Shown: piece by piece, positions 46,125 to 58,087 of the stretch
Layout of the letters: each line of letters starts with the position of its first letter
Position numbering within the stretch: the stretch's first letter is position 1
Assembly: GCA_900466605.1 (NCBI GenBank)
Contig: UBMU01000002.1
Span: 248,001-312,000 of the forward strand
Length of the DNA: 64,000 bases
Direction of reading: 5' to 3'
Origin: Hyphomicrobiales bacterium
GTDB taxonomy: Bacteria; Pseudomonadota; Alphaproteobacteria; Rhizobiales; Rhizobiaceae
Notes under the pieces: model-generated
What the model was told of the DNA's origin: nothing
Seen by the model: the letters and a program-made list of their open reading frames with translations, nothing else
Database searches by the model: none
Position numbers and translations under genes: made by a program

Positions 46125-46768
46125 GCCCATACTCCTGGTCCGGTGTGGGCAAATCCCGTCATCCTCAACTCCTGCGCGCCTTCCAGGCTCAACGGCTGGT
46201 GGGTTGCGGCAAGCACGATACCGCCGCGCCGTCGATGGGCTTCGACAAGCTCTGCAAAGAGGCGGTCCCCGCTTGTGTCCAACGCAGCGGTCGGCTCATC
46301 GAGGATCCAGACCGGCCGGTAGGCGATAAGCAGCTTGGCGAAGGCGAAGCGGCGTTGCTGGCCAGCCGAAAGATAGCCGAAAGGGAGATGCGTGATCCCG
46401 GCGAGCCCCACCGCTTCGGCCGCCTGATCCATGGAAATGCCCGAAACGCCGTGCGTATCTCCCAGAAAGCGACGCCAGAATTCGAGGTTTTCGGCGACTG
46501 TCAACTCGCTTTTCATCGCATTGCGGTGGCCGAGATAGTGACTGATTTCTCCGACGCGCTCGTGGGCGTTACCCTGCGGATCAGTGAAGCTGACCGAACC
46601 TCTTTCCTGCCGTAACAGGCCGGCGACGACACGCAGCAACGTCGACTTTCCTGATCCGTTCCTGCCAGTCAAAACCAGCGCTTCGCCTGACTTCAAGTGG
46701 AAGGATACATCCTCGAAAATCAGGTCTTCGCCCCGGCGCGCAGCCAGATTGGCGGCCTCGAGATACAT
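46121..46768 (-). CDS. ccmA: Haem exporter ATP-binding protein CcmA
   Basis: 215-aa ABC ATPase. Walker A is TGRNGSGKST, the signature is LSAGQQRRFAFAKLL, and Walker B is VWILDEPTAALD; the abbreviated form LSAGQQ is typical of CcmA. It powers release of holo-CcmE. Start 46768 (MYLEAANLAARRG) fits the family; an ATG at 46798 is possible but lacks a ribosome site. It leads the ccm operon and diverges from acnA. Confidence 0.94.
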   Translation of the reverse strand: MYLEAANLAARRGEDLIFEDVSFHLKSGEALVLTGRNGSGKSTLLRVVAGLLRQERGSVSFTDPQGNAHERVGEISHYLGHRNAMKSELTVAENLEFWRRFLGDTHGVSGISMDQAAEAVGLAGITHLPFGYLSAGQQRRFAFAKLLIAYRPVWILDEPTAALDTSGDRLFAELVEAHRRRGGIVLAATHQPLSLEGAQELRMTGFAHTGPGVWA

Positions 46769-46989
46769 GACTTTTCCGTGGTTTAATTTTTCAGTCATCG
46801 CAATGCAAAAAAATCCGAAATGAGCCATGCACTCTCTGGCACCTTTCCTGGAAATTATCTATATGTCCGTAACCACGCCAGCGGTCGGCGTGAATTTCAT
46901 CCTAAAGCCGAACATGGGCTTCGCTCATGTGCGGACAGCGGAAATGGCCGCACCCGCATCCTGATGTGCATTCAGTGCATAGGCGTCCG

Positions 46990-46999
46990 CACAATTGTG
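46990..46999. promoter_or_regulatory. Palindrome CACAATTGTG upstream of acnA
   Basis: A perfect 10-bp palindrome 25 bp before the acnA GTG, in the 256-bp ccmA-acnA divergent region. Nearby are GTGCGG...CCGCAC arms (46930-46952) and a TGCA-TTCAG-TGCA motif. Any of these could be an operator; none matches a site I can name. Confidence 0.3.
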
Positions 47000-47024
47000 T
47001 TCGCTATCAGAAACGGGGTCTCTC

Positions 47025-49715
<2,691 letters not shown>

Positions 49716-49740
49716 TTTTTAACAGACTTCTACGAGAATG

Positions 49741-49771
49741 ACCGCCGGAAAGAGATTTTCCGGCGGTTTTT
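49741..49771 (+). terminator. Rho-independent terminator after acnA
   Basis: A perfect 11-bp stem (ACCGCCGGAAA with TTTCCGGCGGT), 5-nt loop and a T-run. Confidence 0.92.
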
Positions 49772-49949
49772 GTTTGCGCGCGAGGTATTGGGTGCCCGGT
49801 CACGACGATGTGTTTCGGCGTGGCTTCTCCGGCACCTGGTCTCACCCGTTCGTGACTTTCCGTTTGGATCGAGAACCACTATCTCTACGTTCATACATCG
49901 GAACCTGCTGCGAACTGGGCGGCAGGTACTGAAGAAAAAGGTGCAGTGA

Positions 49950-50687
49950 ATGTCCCCGCGGTTTGTGATTTCTCTGGTTGCAGGTGTTGCCCTTGCTGGC
50001 CCGCTTTTTGCCCAGGATGCGCCGAAAGGTGTGGTTGAACTTTTCACTTCGCAGGGGTGTTCTTCCTGTCCTCCGGCCGATGCCGCTTTCCGCAAGCTAG
50101 TCGAGGCTGGTGGCGTTATCGCCCTCGCCTATCACGTTGATTACTGGAATTATATGGGCTGGGCCGACACGCTGAGCTCGAAGGAAAACACGGAGCGGCA
50201 GTATGGCTATGCGCAGACGATGGGCCGCGCCAACGTCTATACGCCACAGGTTATCGTCAATGGCCGCGACCACGTAGCAGGAGCCGATCTGGGGGCGATC
50301 AATAAGAAGATCGATGGCTATGCAGCTGAAGGTAAGGGACTGTCGGTGCCAGTGAAAGCGCAGATGCGCGGCGATCAACTCGAGATCAAGATCGGTGCAG
50401 GGCAGGGTAAAGCCAATGTCGTCATGGTCTATTTTAACCGTGAGAAGACCATTGATGTCGAGAAGGGCGAAAACAGCGGTCAGAAGATTGCTTATCTAAA
50501 CAGTGTTGCCGACGTGGAGACCGTCGGCATGTGGGAGGGCAAGGAAACAAGCTTGACGCTGCCGGCAAGCGTGATGCAGAAGCCGGATCTTGAGGGCTGC
50601 GCGATTCTACTTCAATCCTCCACCGCTGATGGCAATCCATCTGCGATTCTCGGAGCGACGGTCGTTATGGCCGGGAAGAATATTTGA
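49950..50687 (+). CDS. DUF1223 family secreted thioredoxin-like protein
   Basis: 245-aa exported protein. A signal peptide (about residues 1-21, ending PLFAQ) precedes GVVELFTSQGCSSCPPADAA, in which the CSSC motif (Cys37, Cys40) resembles a thioredoxin or glutaredoxin active site. AYHVDYWNYMGWADTLSSKENTERQ and YTPQVIVNGRDHVAG complete the family pattern. The function is unknown; a periplasmic redox role is inferred from the fold. It is followed by a strongly structured non-coding stretch. Confidence 0.88.
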   Translation: MSPRFVISLVAGVALAGPLFAQDAPKGVVELFTSQGCSSCPPADAAFRKLVEAGGVIALAYHVDYWNYMGWADTLSSKENTERQYGYAQTMGRANVYTPQVIVNGRDHVAGADLGAINKKIDGYAAEGKGLSVPVKAQMRGDQLEIKIGAGQGKANVVMVYFNREKTIDVEKGENSGQKIAYLNSVADVETVGMWEGKETSLTLPASVMQKPDLEGCAILLQSSTADGNPSAILGATVVMAGKNI

Positions 50688-51054
50688 CCGTTTCATCTGC
50701 TTGTGCGGATGGAAAACGGGGTGGCCCGGCTGATCGTATTCGGGGCTGGGGTTAAGGTCGATACGGTCAGCCGGGCCCTTTGGCGCGCTGGCGCCAAACT
50801 CGTACGCAACCGTTTCAACAGACCAAATCTGGCAAAAAGATTACGTGCAATTCAGGTTCGCCGCGGGGGCCGAACGGCTCCGCGGCGCAGTCGTGAGGGA
50901 ATTTCCCTTGCAAATGAGGCGCTGTTTTGACTGAATTGCGGCGCTCGGGAGATTGCACAGGCTATGATTAATGTGAGCGATCGCGTGCTTGCAATTTATA
51001 AACGCTAAGGCAAACTGTCATTTACCCGTCACAAGCGGAGGCACAGGGAGACTG
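50688..51054 (+). other. Structured intergenic region, candidate non-coding RNA
   Basis: 367 bp without a convincing gene. It holds three successive hairpins: 50723-50777 (17-bp stem GGCCCGGCTGATCGTAT with its complement, one G-U pair, 21-nt loop), 50779-50798 (8-bp stem TTTGGCGC/GCGCCAAA, 4-nt loop) and 50859-50887 (8-bp CGCCGCGG stem plus inner 3 bp). The first two are directly stacked. None is followed by a clear T-run. A small RNA, a long 3' element of the DUF1223 message, or a leader of the DUF2794 gene are all possible. The strand is assumed from the flanking genes. Confidence 0.45.
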
Positions 51055-51456
51055 ATGACAGATCAGCCGGATTTGCGGCGCGGCGAAAGCCGGTCGGCCG
51101 ATAGCAGTTCCTCAGTCGTCGTAGATCTCAAGGAATACAAGCAGAGCAAGGATCCTGCGCCGGTTACGTTTCACCGGCGCGAACTCGATGCCATTTTATG
51201 GATCTATGGCCGCATGGTCGGCGAGGGCGACTGGCGGGACTATGCGATCGATCATCTGAAGGATCGAGCTGTCTTCTCCGTTTTCAAGCGATCTGGTGAA
51301 ATGCCGCTCTTTCGCATCGAGAAGAATCCCAAGCTTGCCGTCAAGCAGGGGGCTTATTCCGTTGTCAACACGCACGGCGTTATCCTGAAGCGTGGGCACG
51401 AGCTACAACAGGTTCTGAAGGTCTTCAATAAAGTGTTGAAGCTGGTCGAGAAGTAG
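51055..51456 (+). CDS. DUF2794 family protein
   Basis: 133-aa cytosolic protein of unknown function found in rhizobia and relatives. After a flexible N-terminus comes VTFHRRELDAILWIYGRMV, then WRDYAIDHLKDRAVFSVFKRS and FRIEKNPKLAVKQGAYSVVNT. No catalytic motif is obvious. GGGAG lies 6 nt before the ATG. Convergent with the GNAT gene, 7 bp apart. Confidence 0.87.
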   Translation: MTDQPDLRRGESRSADSSSSVVVDLKEYKQSKDPAPVTFHRRELDAILWIYGRMVGEGDWRDYAIDHLKDRAVFSVFKRSGEMPLFRIEKNPKLAVKQGAYSVVNTHGVILKRGHELQQVLKVFNKVLKLVEK

Positions 51457-51463
51457 CCTGGCT

Positions 51464-52021
51464 TCAAGCTTTGAAGAGGGTGCCCGGATAGATCGAGGCG
51501 TCGGGGTCGGTTGACATTCCTTCACCCAGGGCGCGCTGCATGATCATCGTATCGAGCCAGCGGCCGTGCTTGTAGCCCGTACCTTTCAGGCGGCCCGTCT
51601 CTTCAAAACCCAGTGCCTGATGGAGGGCGATCGATGCCGGATGGGCGCCGCCGATCACGGCCACCATCTGGCGAAAACCGAGGTCGGTGCAGCGACGGAT
51701 CAGCTCGGTGAGCAGTAGCTTTCCAATTCCCTTGCCGCGTGCTTCAGGCCCCAGGTAGATCGAATCCTCAACCATCCAGCGATAGGCAGGCCGTGTGCGG
51801 AAGGCTGAGGCATAGGCGTAGCCGAGAAAGCTGCCATCATCATCGATTGCTGCGATATAGGGGTAGCCCTGGCTTTTGATTGCGGAGAACCGTTCTGCCA
51901 TCTCGCTCTGCATGGGCGGGACGATCTCGTAGCTTGCGACACCGTTCAGCACGGATTCGCGGTAGATGGCGGTGATTGCCAGAAGGTCAGATGAGGAAGC
52001 GTCGCGGAGGGAGATGGGCAT
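51464..52021 (-). CDS. GNAT family N-acetyltransferase (phosphinothricin acetyltransferase-like)
   Basis: 185-aa acetyltransferase. The acetyl-CoA-binding loop GPEARGKGIGKLLL is clear, with ESVLNGVASYEIVPP and NGxxSxE-like family features and the late HQALGFEETGRLKGTGYKHGRWLDT. This is the PAT/BAR/YncA-type group, which acetylates amines of toxic amino acids such as methionine sulfone or phosphinothricin. The actual substrate is unknown. Confidence 0.9.
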   Translation of the reverse strand: MPISLRDASSSDLLAITAIYRESVLNGVASYEIVPPMQSEMAERFSAIKSQGYPYIAAIDDDGSFLGYAYASAFRTRPAYRWMVEDSIYLGPEARGKGIGKLLLTELIRRCTDLGFRQMVAVIGGAHPASIALHQALGFEETGRLKGTGYKHGRWLDTMIMQRALGEGMSTDPDASIYPGTLFKA

Positions 52022-52086
52022 TCAATGGGGGCCGGTCGAATATGACGATGGATGCCTCCAGAGATCATTCTCTGCGTGACCAGGCA

Positions 52087-52114
52087 ACAAAAAAGGCGGC
52101 CGAAGCCGCCTTTT
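52087..52114 (-). terminator. Terminator downstream of the Bax-inhibitor-1 gene
   Basis: Perfect 10-bp AAAAGGCGGC stem with a 4-nt loop; on the minus strand it runs into TTTTTTGTT. It lies 18 bp after the stop codon. Confidence 0.9.
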
Positions 52115-52131
52115 CGATAACGTCCTGTTCC

Positions 52132-52860
52132 TTACTTGCGGTTGCCCATGAACTGCAGCAGGAACATGAAGAGGTTGATGAAGTCGAGATAGAGGGTCAG
52201 TGCGCCCATGATCGCCTTGCGACCGGCGACGTCTGCGCCGTCGGCTTCGTAGTATAGCTCCTTGATGCGCTGCGTGTCGTAGGCAGTGAGGCCTGCGAAG
52301 ATCAGCACACCGATCACCGAGATCGCAAACTGCATGGCCGACGATGCCAGGAAGATGTTCACGATCGACGCAATGATCAGGCCGAAAAGGCCCATCATTA
52401 GAAACGAACCCATCGCCGAGAGATCACGCTTGGTCGTATATCCGTACAGCGAGAGTGCGCCGAACGAGGCGGCCGTCACGAAGAAGGTCTGCGTGATGCT
52501 CGACTGGGTGTAGACCAGGAAGATCGACGACAAGGACAAGCCCACAAGCGCTGCGTAGACCCAGAAGGTCGTCTGTGCGGCGGCAACGCTCATGCGGTTG
52601 ATCCTGAAGCTCAGGAAGAACACGGCTGCCAGCGGCGCGAGAATAACCACCCAGCGAAGCGGCGACTGGAATAGTAGTACGCCAAACTGCGTCAGCTGAC
52701 CGTTTTGGACGGCGAAGTTGAAAGCGAGATAGGCGGCTACACCTGTGATCGCCAAACCCAGCGCCATCAGGTTGTAGACCTTGAGCATATAGCTGCGCAG
52801 CCCCTGGTCGATCATCTCGCCAGTTTGTGCGCGGCTTTGGTAATTACGAAGGTCAGCCAT
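52132..52860 (-). CDS. Bax inhibitor-1 / YccA family membrane protein
   Basis: 242-aa protein with seven hydrophobic segments, starting after the soluble stretch RNYQSRAQTGEMIDQGLRSYM. Typical features are LMALGLAITGVAAYLA near the first helix and the C-terminal acidic FAGLTAYDTQRIKELY, which contains the conserved Asp. BI-1/YbhL/YccA proteins are suspected ion channels or modulators of FtsH. It has its own terminator, so it is probably monocistronic. Confidence 0.93.
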   Translation of the reverse strand: MADLRNYQSRAQTGEMIDQGLRSYMLKVYNLMALGLAITGVAAYLAFNFAVQNGQLTQFGVLLFQSPLRWVVILAPLAAVFFLSFRINRMSVAAAQTTFWVYAALVGLSLSSIFLVYTQSSITQTFFVTAASFGALSLYGYTTKRDLSAMGSFLMMGLFGLIIASIVNIFLASSAMQFAISVIGVLIFAGLTAYDTQRIKELYYEADGADVAGRKAIMGALTLYLDFINLFMFLLQFMGNRK

Positions 52861-53039
52861 AGTTTCCTCTTATAAGCTCCGATGTGAACACGGTGTCGGG
52901 TTTTCTACCCGGGCGCCGCTGCGGAGCTCCAGCTTGCCTGTTGACAATATGAGCCTTTCACCTTTTGCAAACAAGAGCCTTGCAACCCGGGACCGGGTTA
53001 AATCGCCGTAAGGTGAAGGGAATTTCTCCATATCTTCAA

Positions 53040-55583
53040 TCAGAGTTCGCGCAAAACGGGTGCCGCCTTCTGCCCGAGGATGCGCCAGGTTCCTATAAGA
53101 CCGATGCCGACGGTGAGCACCAGAGCCGTCACGAGCGTCAAGCCAGCGACATCGGGAAGGAAGTGCGAGGGGATGCGCATGATCCGCGCGGTGATGAACC
53201 AGGCCGCAACGCCGCCGGCAAAAAGGGCGAAGACTGCGGTTGCTGCACCAAGGATCAGGTACTCGTAGCAGAACGCGCGGATGAGCATTCGCCTGGTTGC
53301 GCCCAGCGTCTTGAGCACCACCGCGTCGTGGGTACGGGCTCGGTTGCCGGCAGCCAGCGCGCCAGCAAGAACGAGCACCGAAGCGATCAGTGCAACAGAG
53401 GCGGCGGCGCGGATTGCTGTCGCCAGCTGCGCCACCAGTGTATTGACGATGTCGATCGCGTCCTTGACCCGCACGCTGGTGATGGTCGGGTACGTATTCG
53501 TCACGGATTTGAGGATCGCGGCTTCCTGGCTGGACGTCGCCGTTGCGTCGGTGAGCGTCGCCAGCCAGGCATGCGGCGCTCCGCGGAACGTATTCGGCGA
53601 GAAGACCATCACGAAGTTGATGGAAAGCGTTTCCCATTCGACCTTACGCAGGTTCGCGATCCTGGCGGTGATGTTGCGGCCGAGCACGTTGACGGTGACC
53701 GTGTCGCCGATCTTCAGGCCGAGTTCTTTTGCTTCCTCGGCGGAAAAGGAGACGAGCGGCTCGCCGCTATAGTCCTTTGGCCACCAGGAACCTTCGGTCA
53801 ACGACGCATTTTCCGGCAGCGTTTCCGAGTATGTGATACCGCGGTCGCCTCGCAGCACCCACTGGCCGCCCGGCGGAACCTTCCGCTTGGTCACGTCCTC
53901 GCCGTTGAAGGCGAGGATGCGGCCGCGCAGCATCGGCACTTCGACCAGCTTGCCATCAGGGGAGCCGGCCTTGATGACACTGCGAAATTTATCGAGTTCC
54001 GATCCCTGGATGTCGACGAAGAAGAAGTTCGGCGCGCCGGCTGACATGCGTCCGGTCAGTTGCTGGCGCATGTTGCCATCGATGAGGGTGAGGGTCACAA
54101 GCAGCGCAAGCCCGAGGCCGAGCGACAGGACGACGGAGGACGTCAGTGCGCCGGGTCTATGGATGTTGCCGATCGCGAGCCGTAGGGCAGGTGAATTCAC
54201 GCGTGGGCTGCGACGCGCCAGCCAGGCAATACCGGCTGCGACCAGCCGCAGGATGACGAAAGCGAAGGCGGTTGCTCCGACGAAAACGATCGCGATGAAG
54301 CGATCGTAGGCGGTTGCGACGGCAAGAGCGGCGAGGGCGAGGAGAAAGGCCGCGGCAAGAAGAATGTAGGGCCAGGAGGGCAAGCCCTGCGGCTCGAAGC
54401 CTTGTTCGCGGAACAGAGCGGTTGCCGGTACCTCGCGGGAATGCCCGAGCGGCATGATGGCAAAGGCAAGTGTTGTCAGAATGCCGAACAGGACAGCAAG
54501 CGCGAGGGCGCCTGGGTAGAAGGTCAGATCGGTGGAAACTGGCAGGAACTGTGCCAGAAATTGCGATGCTACGATGGGTGCCAGCGCCCCGATGACAAGG
54601 CCGATGATCATTCCGCCAAGGGCGATGATCGCGATCTGGAAGAGGTAGATCAGCACCACCGTTGCGGCCGGCGCGCCAAGGCATTTGAATGTCGCGATCG
54701 TCGTGCGCTTGGAATCGAGGAAAGCGCGCACGGCGTTCGCGACACCGACACCGCCAACGATCAGTGCCGTCAATCCGACCAGCGTCAGGAACTGCGAGAA
54801 ACGCTCGATGTTTTCGGTCAGCGATGGTGCTGCCCGGTCGCTCGTGCGGATCGACCAACCGGCAGAGGGAAATTCCTTCGCGGCCCGATCGCGCAGAGTG
54901 GATCTCTCGGTCGGATCGTCCATGTGGATCTTGTAGGCGTGTTCGACCAGACTCCCAGTCTGGATGAGGCCCGATGCCTTCAGCGCTTCCCTGCTGACCA
55001 GCAGGCGAGGCGCGAAGCCGAAACCTTCCGAAATCGCGTCCGGCTCGGTCTTGATCGTGCCGGTGATGTTGAGAATCACATTGCCGAGGAGAATCTCATC
55101 ACCAATCGAGAGGCCAAGGCGCTCGAGCAGAAGGGGTGCGGCGATTGCACCGTAGGTACCACTCTGCCCCGATAGAAGTGCGTGTAGCGGATAGTTCGGG
55201 GTGGCCTCGAACGTGCCATAGAGCGGATAGGCGCCGTCCACTGCCTTGACTTCGACCAAAGCCTGATCGGAGCCGTCGGGCTTGCGCGCCATCGAGCGCA
55301 GACCCGTTGACTCCGATACCCTTCCGAATCCGCGCAGGAAATCCATTTCCGCTTCGGTCGCTTCGCGATTGTTGAGCTCGAAGCGTGCGTCGCCAGCGAG
55401 AATCTCCTGACCCTGCGTGGCTATCGTTTCGGTGATGGACTGCGAAACCGAATTGACTGCCGCGATAGCGCCGGTACCGAGGGCGATACAGGCAAGAAAG
55501 ATATAGAAGCCGCCAAGCCCGCCGCGCAGCTCGCGGAGCGCGAGACGAAAGGCAAGGGAGACGCGCGGGGTCAGCAATGTCAT
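53040..55583 (-). CDS. ybbP: ABC transporter permease, FtsX-like (YbbP family)
   Basis: 847-aa membrane protein. The first helix (GGFYIFLACIALGTGAIAAV) is followed by a large periplasmic domain, a FtsX-type helix bundle in the middle (about residues 255-450), a second periplasmic domain and a last FtsX bundle (about 720-847). The two-bundle architecture is that of YbbP. Its ATG overlaps the upstream ATPase stop (ATGA). With YbbA and TesA it forms the tesA-ybbAP arrangement known in E. coli; the transported or extracted lipid is not known. Confidence 0.92.
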   Translation of the reverse strand: MTLLTPRVSLAFRLALRELRGGLGGFYIFLACIALGTGAIAAVNSVSQSITETIATQGQEILAGDARFELNNREATEAEMDFLRGFGRVSESTGLRSMARKPDGSDQALVEVKAVDGAYPLYGTFEATPNYPLHALLSGQSGTYGAIAAPLLLERLGLSIGDEILLGNVILNITGTIKTEPDAISEGFGFAPRLLVSREALKASGLIQTGSLVEHAYKIHMDDPTERSTLRDRAAKEFPSAGWSIRTSDRAAPSLTENIERFSQFLTLVGLTALIVGGVGVANAVRAFLDSKRTTIATFKCLGAPAATVVLIYLFQIAIIALGGMIIGLVIGALAPIVASQFLAQFLPVSTDLTFYPGALALAVLFGILTTLAFAIMPLGHSREVPATALFREQGFEPQGLPSWPYILLAAAFLLALAALAVATAYDRFIAIVFVGATAFAFVILRLVAAGIAWLARRSPRVNSPALRLAIGNIHRPGALTSSVVLSLGLGLALLVTLTLIDGNMRQQLTGRMSAGAPNFFFVDIQGSELDKFRSVIKAGSPDGKLVEVPMLRGRILAFNGEDVTKRKVPPGGQWVLRGDRGITYSETLPENASLTEGSWWPKDYSGEPLVSFSAEEAKELGLKIGDTVTVNVLGRNITARIANLRKVEWETLSINFVMVFSPNTFRGAPHAWLATLTDATATSSQEAAILKSVTNTYPTITSVRVKDAIDIVNTLVAQLATAIRAAASVALIASVLVLAGALAAGNRARTHDAVVLKTLGATRRMLIRAFCYEYLILGAATAVFALFAGGVAAWFITARIMRIPSHFLPDVAGLTLVTALVLTVGIGLIGTWRILGQKAAPVLREL

Positions 55584-56287
55584 GCAATCGCCGCCTCGGG
55601 CTGCACCGGCGCACTATCGCCCTCGATTTGCCCGGAGCGAACGCGAATCTGCCTGGAGCAGCGCTTGGCAAGCGCCGCATCATGGGTCACGAGCACCAGC
55701 GTCATCGCGCGCTCGGCCTGTTTCGAAAACAGGAGATCAGCTATCTGGCGACCGGTGTCGGTGTCGAGGTTGCCGGTCGGTTCGTCGGCAATCAGCAAAG
55801 CCGGTGAGGGTGCAAGTGCGCGCGCAATCGCCACGCGTTGCTGTTCACCGCCGGAAAGCTGGCCGGGATAATGGTTCAATCGATCGCCCAGACCGACCGA
55901 CTTCAACTCGCGGCGCGCGACGTCGAAAGCGTTCGGAGTGTTGGCAAGCTCCAGCGGCACGGCGACATTCTCCAGCGCTGTCATATTGGCGATCAGATGG
56001 AACGACTGAAAGACAATGCCGATGTTGCGGCCACGAAAATCTGCGACCTGATCCTCGCTCAAACCGTGCAGAGGGGTGCCGCTGATGCTGATCTCGCCGC
56101 TATCGAGTCTTTCCAGTCCGGCCAGCACCATCAGCAACGTCGATTTCCCAGAACCTGACGGTCCGACAATCCCGACCGATTCGCCGGTGGCAATCGTCAG
56201 GTCGATTCCTTTCAGCACATGGACGGAGGCAGCAGCGCTGCCAAGCGTCAAATCGGCGCGCTTCAACTCGATGATGGTTTTTGCCAA
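55580..56287 (-). CDS. ybbA: ABC transporter ATP-binding protein (YbbA family)
   Basis: 235-aa ATPase of the LolD/MacB-like group. Walker A GPSGSGKST, signature LSGGEQQRVAIARAL and Walker [13 protein letters not shown] are intact, and SGEISISGTPLHGLSEDQVADFRGRNIGIVFQSFHL is typical of the family. It pairs with the overlapping FtsX-like permease gene. It diverges from the tesA-like gene, which lies 52 bp away. Confidence 0.93.
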   Translation of the reverse strand: MAKTIIELKRADLTLGSAAASVHVLKGIDLTIATGESVGIVGPSGSGKSTLLMVLAGLERLDSGEISISGTPLHGLSEDQVADFRGRNIGIVFQSFHLIANMTALENVAVPLELANTPNAFDVARRELKSVGLGDRLNHYPGQLSGGEQQRVAIARALAPSPALLIADEPTGNLDTDTGRQIADLLFSKQAERAMTLVLVTHDAALAKRCSRQIRVRSGQIEGDSAPVQPEAAIA

Positions 56288-56339
56288 CAGTATTTGCCCT
56301 ATATAAAGCCGATCGTCCTGCCAATTTAGGGAAAGCGGA

Positions 56340-56984
56340 ATGAGTTTTAAAGTTGCCGGCCTTCACATCGCCGTCATTGCTGCGTCGCTTATTTTTTCGA
56401 TTACGGCCAATGCAAAGACAATCAGTCTGGTCGGCTTCGGCGACAGCCTGATGGCAGGCTACCAGCTTCCACCGGGTGATGGCTTTCCGGAAAAACTGCA
56501 AGCAGCCCTGAAAGCCAAAGGGGTCGATATATCGATCACCAATGCGGGGGTTTCCGGCGACACGACGACCGGCGGCCTTGCGCGAATCGACTGGTCGGTT
56601 CCCGACGGCACCGATGGCGTAATTCTTGAACTGGGCGCCAATGATGCGCTGCGCGGCATCCCGCCCGAAGAGAGCGAAAAGAATCTCGACCAGATGATTG
56701 TCCGGCTAAAGGAACGGGGGATTGCCGTTCTTCTCGTTGGCATGCTAGCGCCGCCGAACATGGGTGGCGACTACGCGGCTCGCTTCAACGGGATTTACCA
56801 GAAACTCGCGCAAAAACATGGTGTTGCGCTCTATCCATTTTTTCTCGACGGCGTTGTTCTCGACGCTGGTTTGAAGCTTGAGGATGGCATGCATCCCAAC
56901 AGCAAGGGCGTCGATGTGATGGTTGAAAAGATGGAGCCGGCTATCACGCAATTCTTGGGAACGATTTCTACTGTGAAGAATTAG
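56340..56984 (+). CDS. tesA: Periplasmic SGNH esterase / multifunctional acyl-CoA thioesterase I-like (arylesterase)
   Basis: 214-aa GDSL hydrolase with a signal peptide (about residues 1-25). Block I GFGDSLMAGYQLPPGDGFPEKL holds Ser36, block III LELGANDALRG the Asn, and DGMHPNSKG the Asp and His. TesA acts on thioesters, lysophospholipids and small esters in the periplasm. Its position opposite ybbAP is the same as in E. coli and supports a lipid-linked role for the trio. Confidence 0.92.
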   Translation: MSFKVAGLHIAVIAASLIFSITANAKTISLVGFGDSLMAGYQLPPGDGFPEKLQAALKAKGVDISITNAGVSGDTTTGGLARIDWSVPDGTDGVILELGANDALRGIPPEESEKNLDQMIVRLKERGIAVLLVGMLAPPNMGGDYAARFNGIYQKLAQKHGVALYPFFLDGVVLDAGLKLEDGMHPNSKGVDVMVEKMEPAITQFLGTISTVKN

Positions 56985-57052
56985 GGACTTGCGCAGGTGC
57001 TCAATGCGTGATTCCGTGTGAGCACCTGCAAAAGATTCGGGGAGTGCTCGTT

Positions 57053-57646
57053 ATGCCGAGACTGTTTACCGCCCTCGAAATTCCGCGCAATGCCGCGATG
57101 AGCCTCTCATTGCTGCGCGGTGGTCTCCCTGGTGCAAGATGGATCGATGTGGAGAACTACCACATCACTTTGCGGTTCATTGGCGATGTCGATGGACGGA
57201 CGGCAGACGAAATTGTCGATCGGCTCGACCGTATCGACCGGCCCGAATTCCAGATCCGTCTTGATGGTATCGGCGCATTCGGGTCTAAGAAGCCTCATTC
57301 GGTATGGGCTGGCGTCTCGCCTTCGCCTGAGATGCATGCGCTCCAGGCGGAAATCGAGCGGATTTGCCAGCGCATCGGGCTGCCGCCGGATCCTCGCAAG
57401 TTCACCCCGCATGTCACGCTGGCGCGACTGAAGTCGTCGCGGGTCGATGATGTGGTGCATTACCTTGCTGGTCGCGGGAATTTTCAGACCTCGGCCTTCA
57501 CGGTACCTCGGTTCGTCCTTCTGTCCTCGAGGGAATCGGTTGGTGGCGGGCCTTATCTGACGGAGGAGATTTTCCCGCTCCGCGAGGCACTGTCTGTCCC
57601 CAGCGCCTCCAGCAGCTTCTTGCAGCCCGCAAAGAGCCTGGCATAG
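57053..57646 (+). CDS. thpR: RNA 2',3'-cyclic phosphodiesterase
   Basis: 197-aa 2H phosphoesterase. Both HxTx motifs are visible: HITL (His37, Thr39) in ENYHITLRFIGDV and HVTL (His120) in PRKFTPHVTLARL. It hydrolyses 2',3'-cyclic phosphate ends of RNA. Start 57053 has GGGGAG upstream. Its last 94 bp overlap the 3' end of the convergent phosphatase gene. Confidence 0.93.
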   Translation: MPRLFTALEIPRNAAMSLSLLRGGLPGARWIDVENYHITLRFIGDVDGRTADEIVDRLDRIDRPEFQIRLDGIGAFGSKKPHSVWAGVSPSPEMHALQAEIERICQRIGLPPDPRKFTPHVTLARLKSSRVDDVVHYLAGRGNFQTSAFTVPRFVLLSSRESVGGGPYLTEEIFPLREALSVPSASSSFLQPAKSLA

Positions 57647-58053
57647 ACGAGTTCGAATTCGTCGACGCCACTGTAATAGGGATCGGGTATATCCTCGCCG
57701 GTCTCCAAGGCAAAATCGCCAAACAGGCGGATATTTGCGGCTCCCTCGCTCATTCGCTGCAGTTCGGCGATATTTGATCGATCCATCGCGAGTATGAGGT
57801 CGAAGTTGCCGAAGTCCTTCCGCCTGATCTGACGGGCGCGCTGCCGGGAAATGTCTACCCCGTGCGCTCTAGCGGTTGCGACCGAACGTCGATCCGGATG
57901 CTCGCCTTCATGCCAGCCGCCCGTGCCTGCCGAATCGACTTCGAATCGATCAGCAAAGCCGGCCTCGTCGATGAGATGCGAGAAAATACCCTGTGCAAGG
58001 GGCGAACGGCAGATATTGCCCATGCAAACAAACAGGATGCTAATGCGTTTCAT
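57553..58053 (-). CDS. Low-molecular-weight protein-tyrosine phosphatase
   Basis: 166-aa phosphatase. The P-loop CX5R is Cys10 to Arg16 in [14 protein letters not shown], and the general-acid Asp is in DIPDPYYSG. Family length is about 155; the last residues extend over the thpR 3' end in the opposite strand. Substrates in rhizobia may be tyrosine kinases of polysaccharide export or other phosphoproteins. Start 58053 fits the family N-terminus. Confidence 0.92.
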   Translation of the reverse strand: MKRISILFVCMGNICRSPLAQGIFSHLIDEAGFADRFEVDSAGTGGWHEGEHPDRRSVATARAHGVDISRQRARQIRRKDFGNFDLILAMDRSNIAELQRMSEGAANIRLFGDFALETGEDIPDPYYSGVDEFELVYARLFAGCKKLLEALGTDSASRSGKISSVR

Positions 58054-58087
58054 CTGTGGTCCTGTTGCGAAGAGGAGAGACAATCAC

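Noticed and set aside
50703-50930. A 75-codon plus-strand frame after the DUF1223 gene
   Set aside because: It is read through two perfect hairpins, ends in Arg-rich sequence and resembles no family; a structured RNA explains the region better.
52870-53637. A 255-codon minus-strand frame upstream of the Bax-inhibitor-1 gene
   Set aside because: It is an out-of-frame shadow of the FtsX-like permease 3' end, with an Arg/Ser-rich composition.
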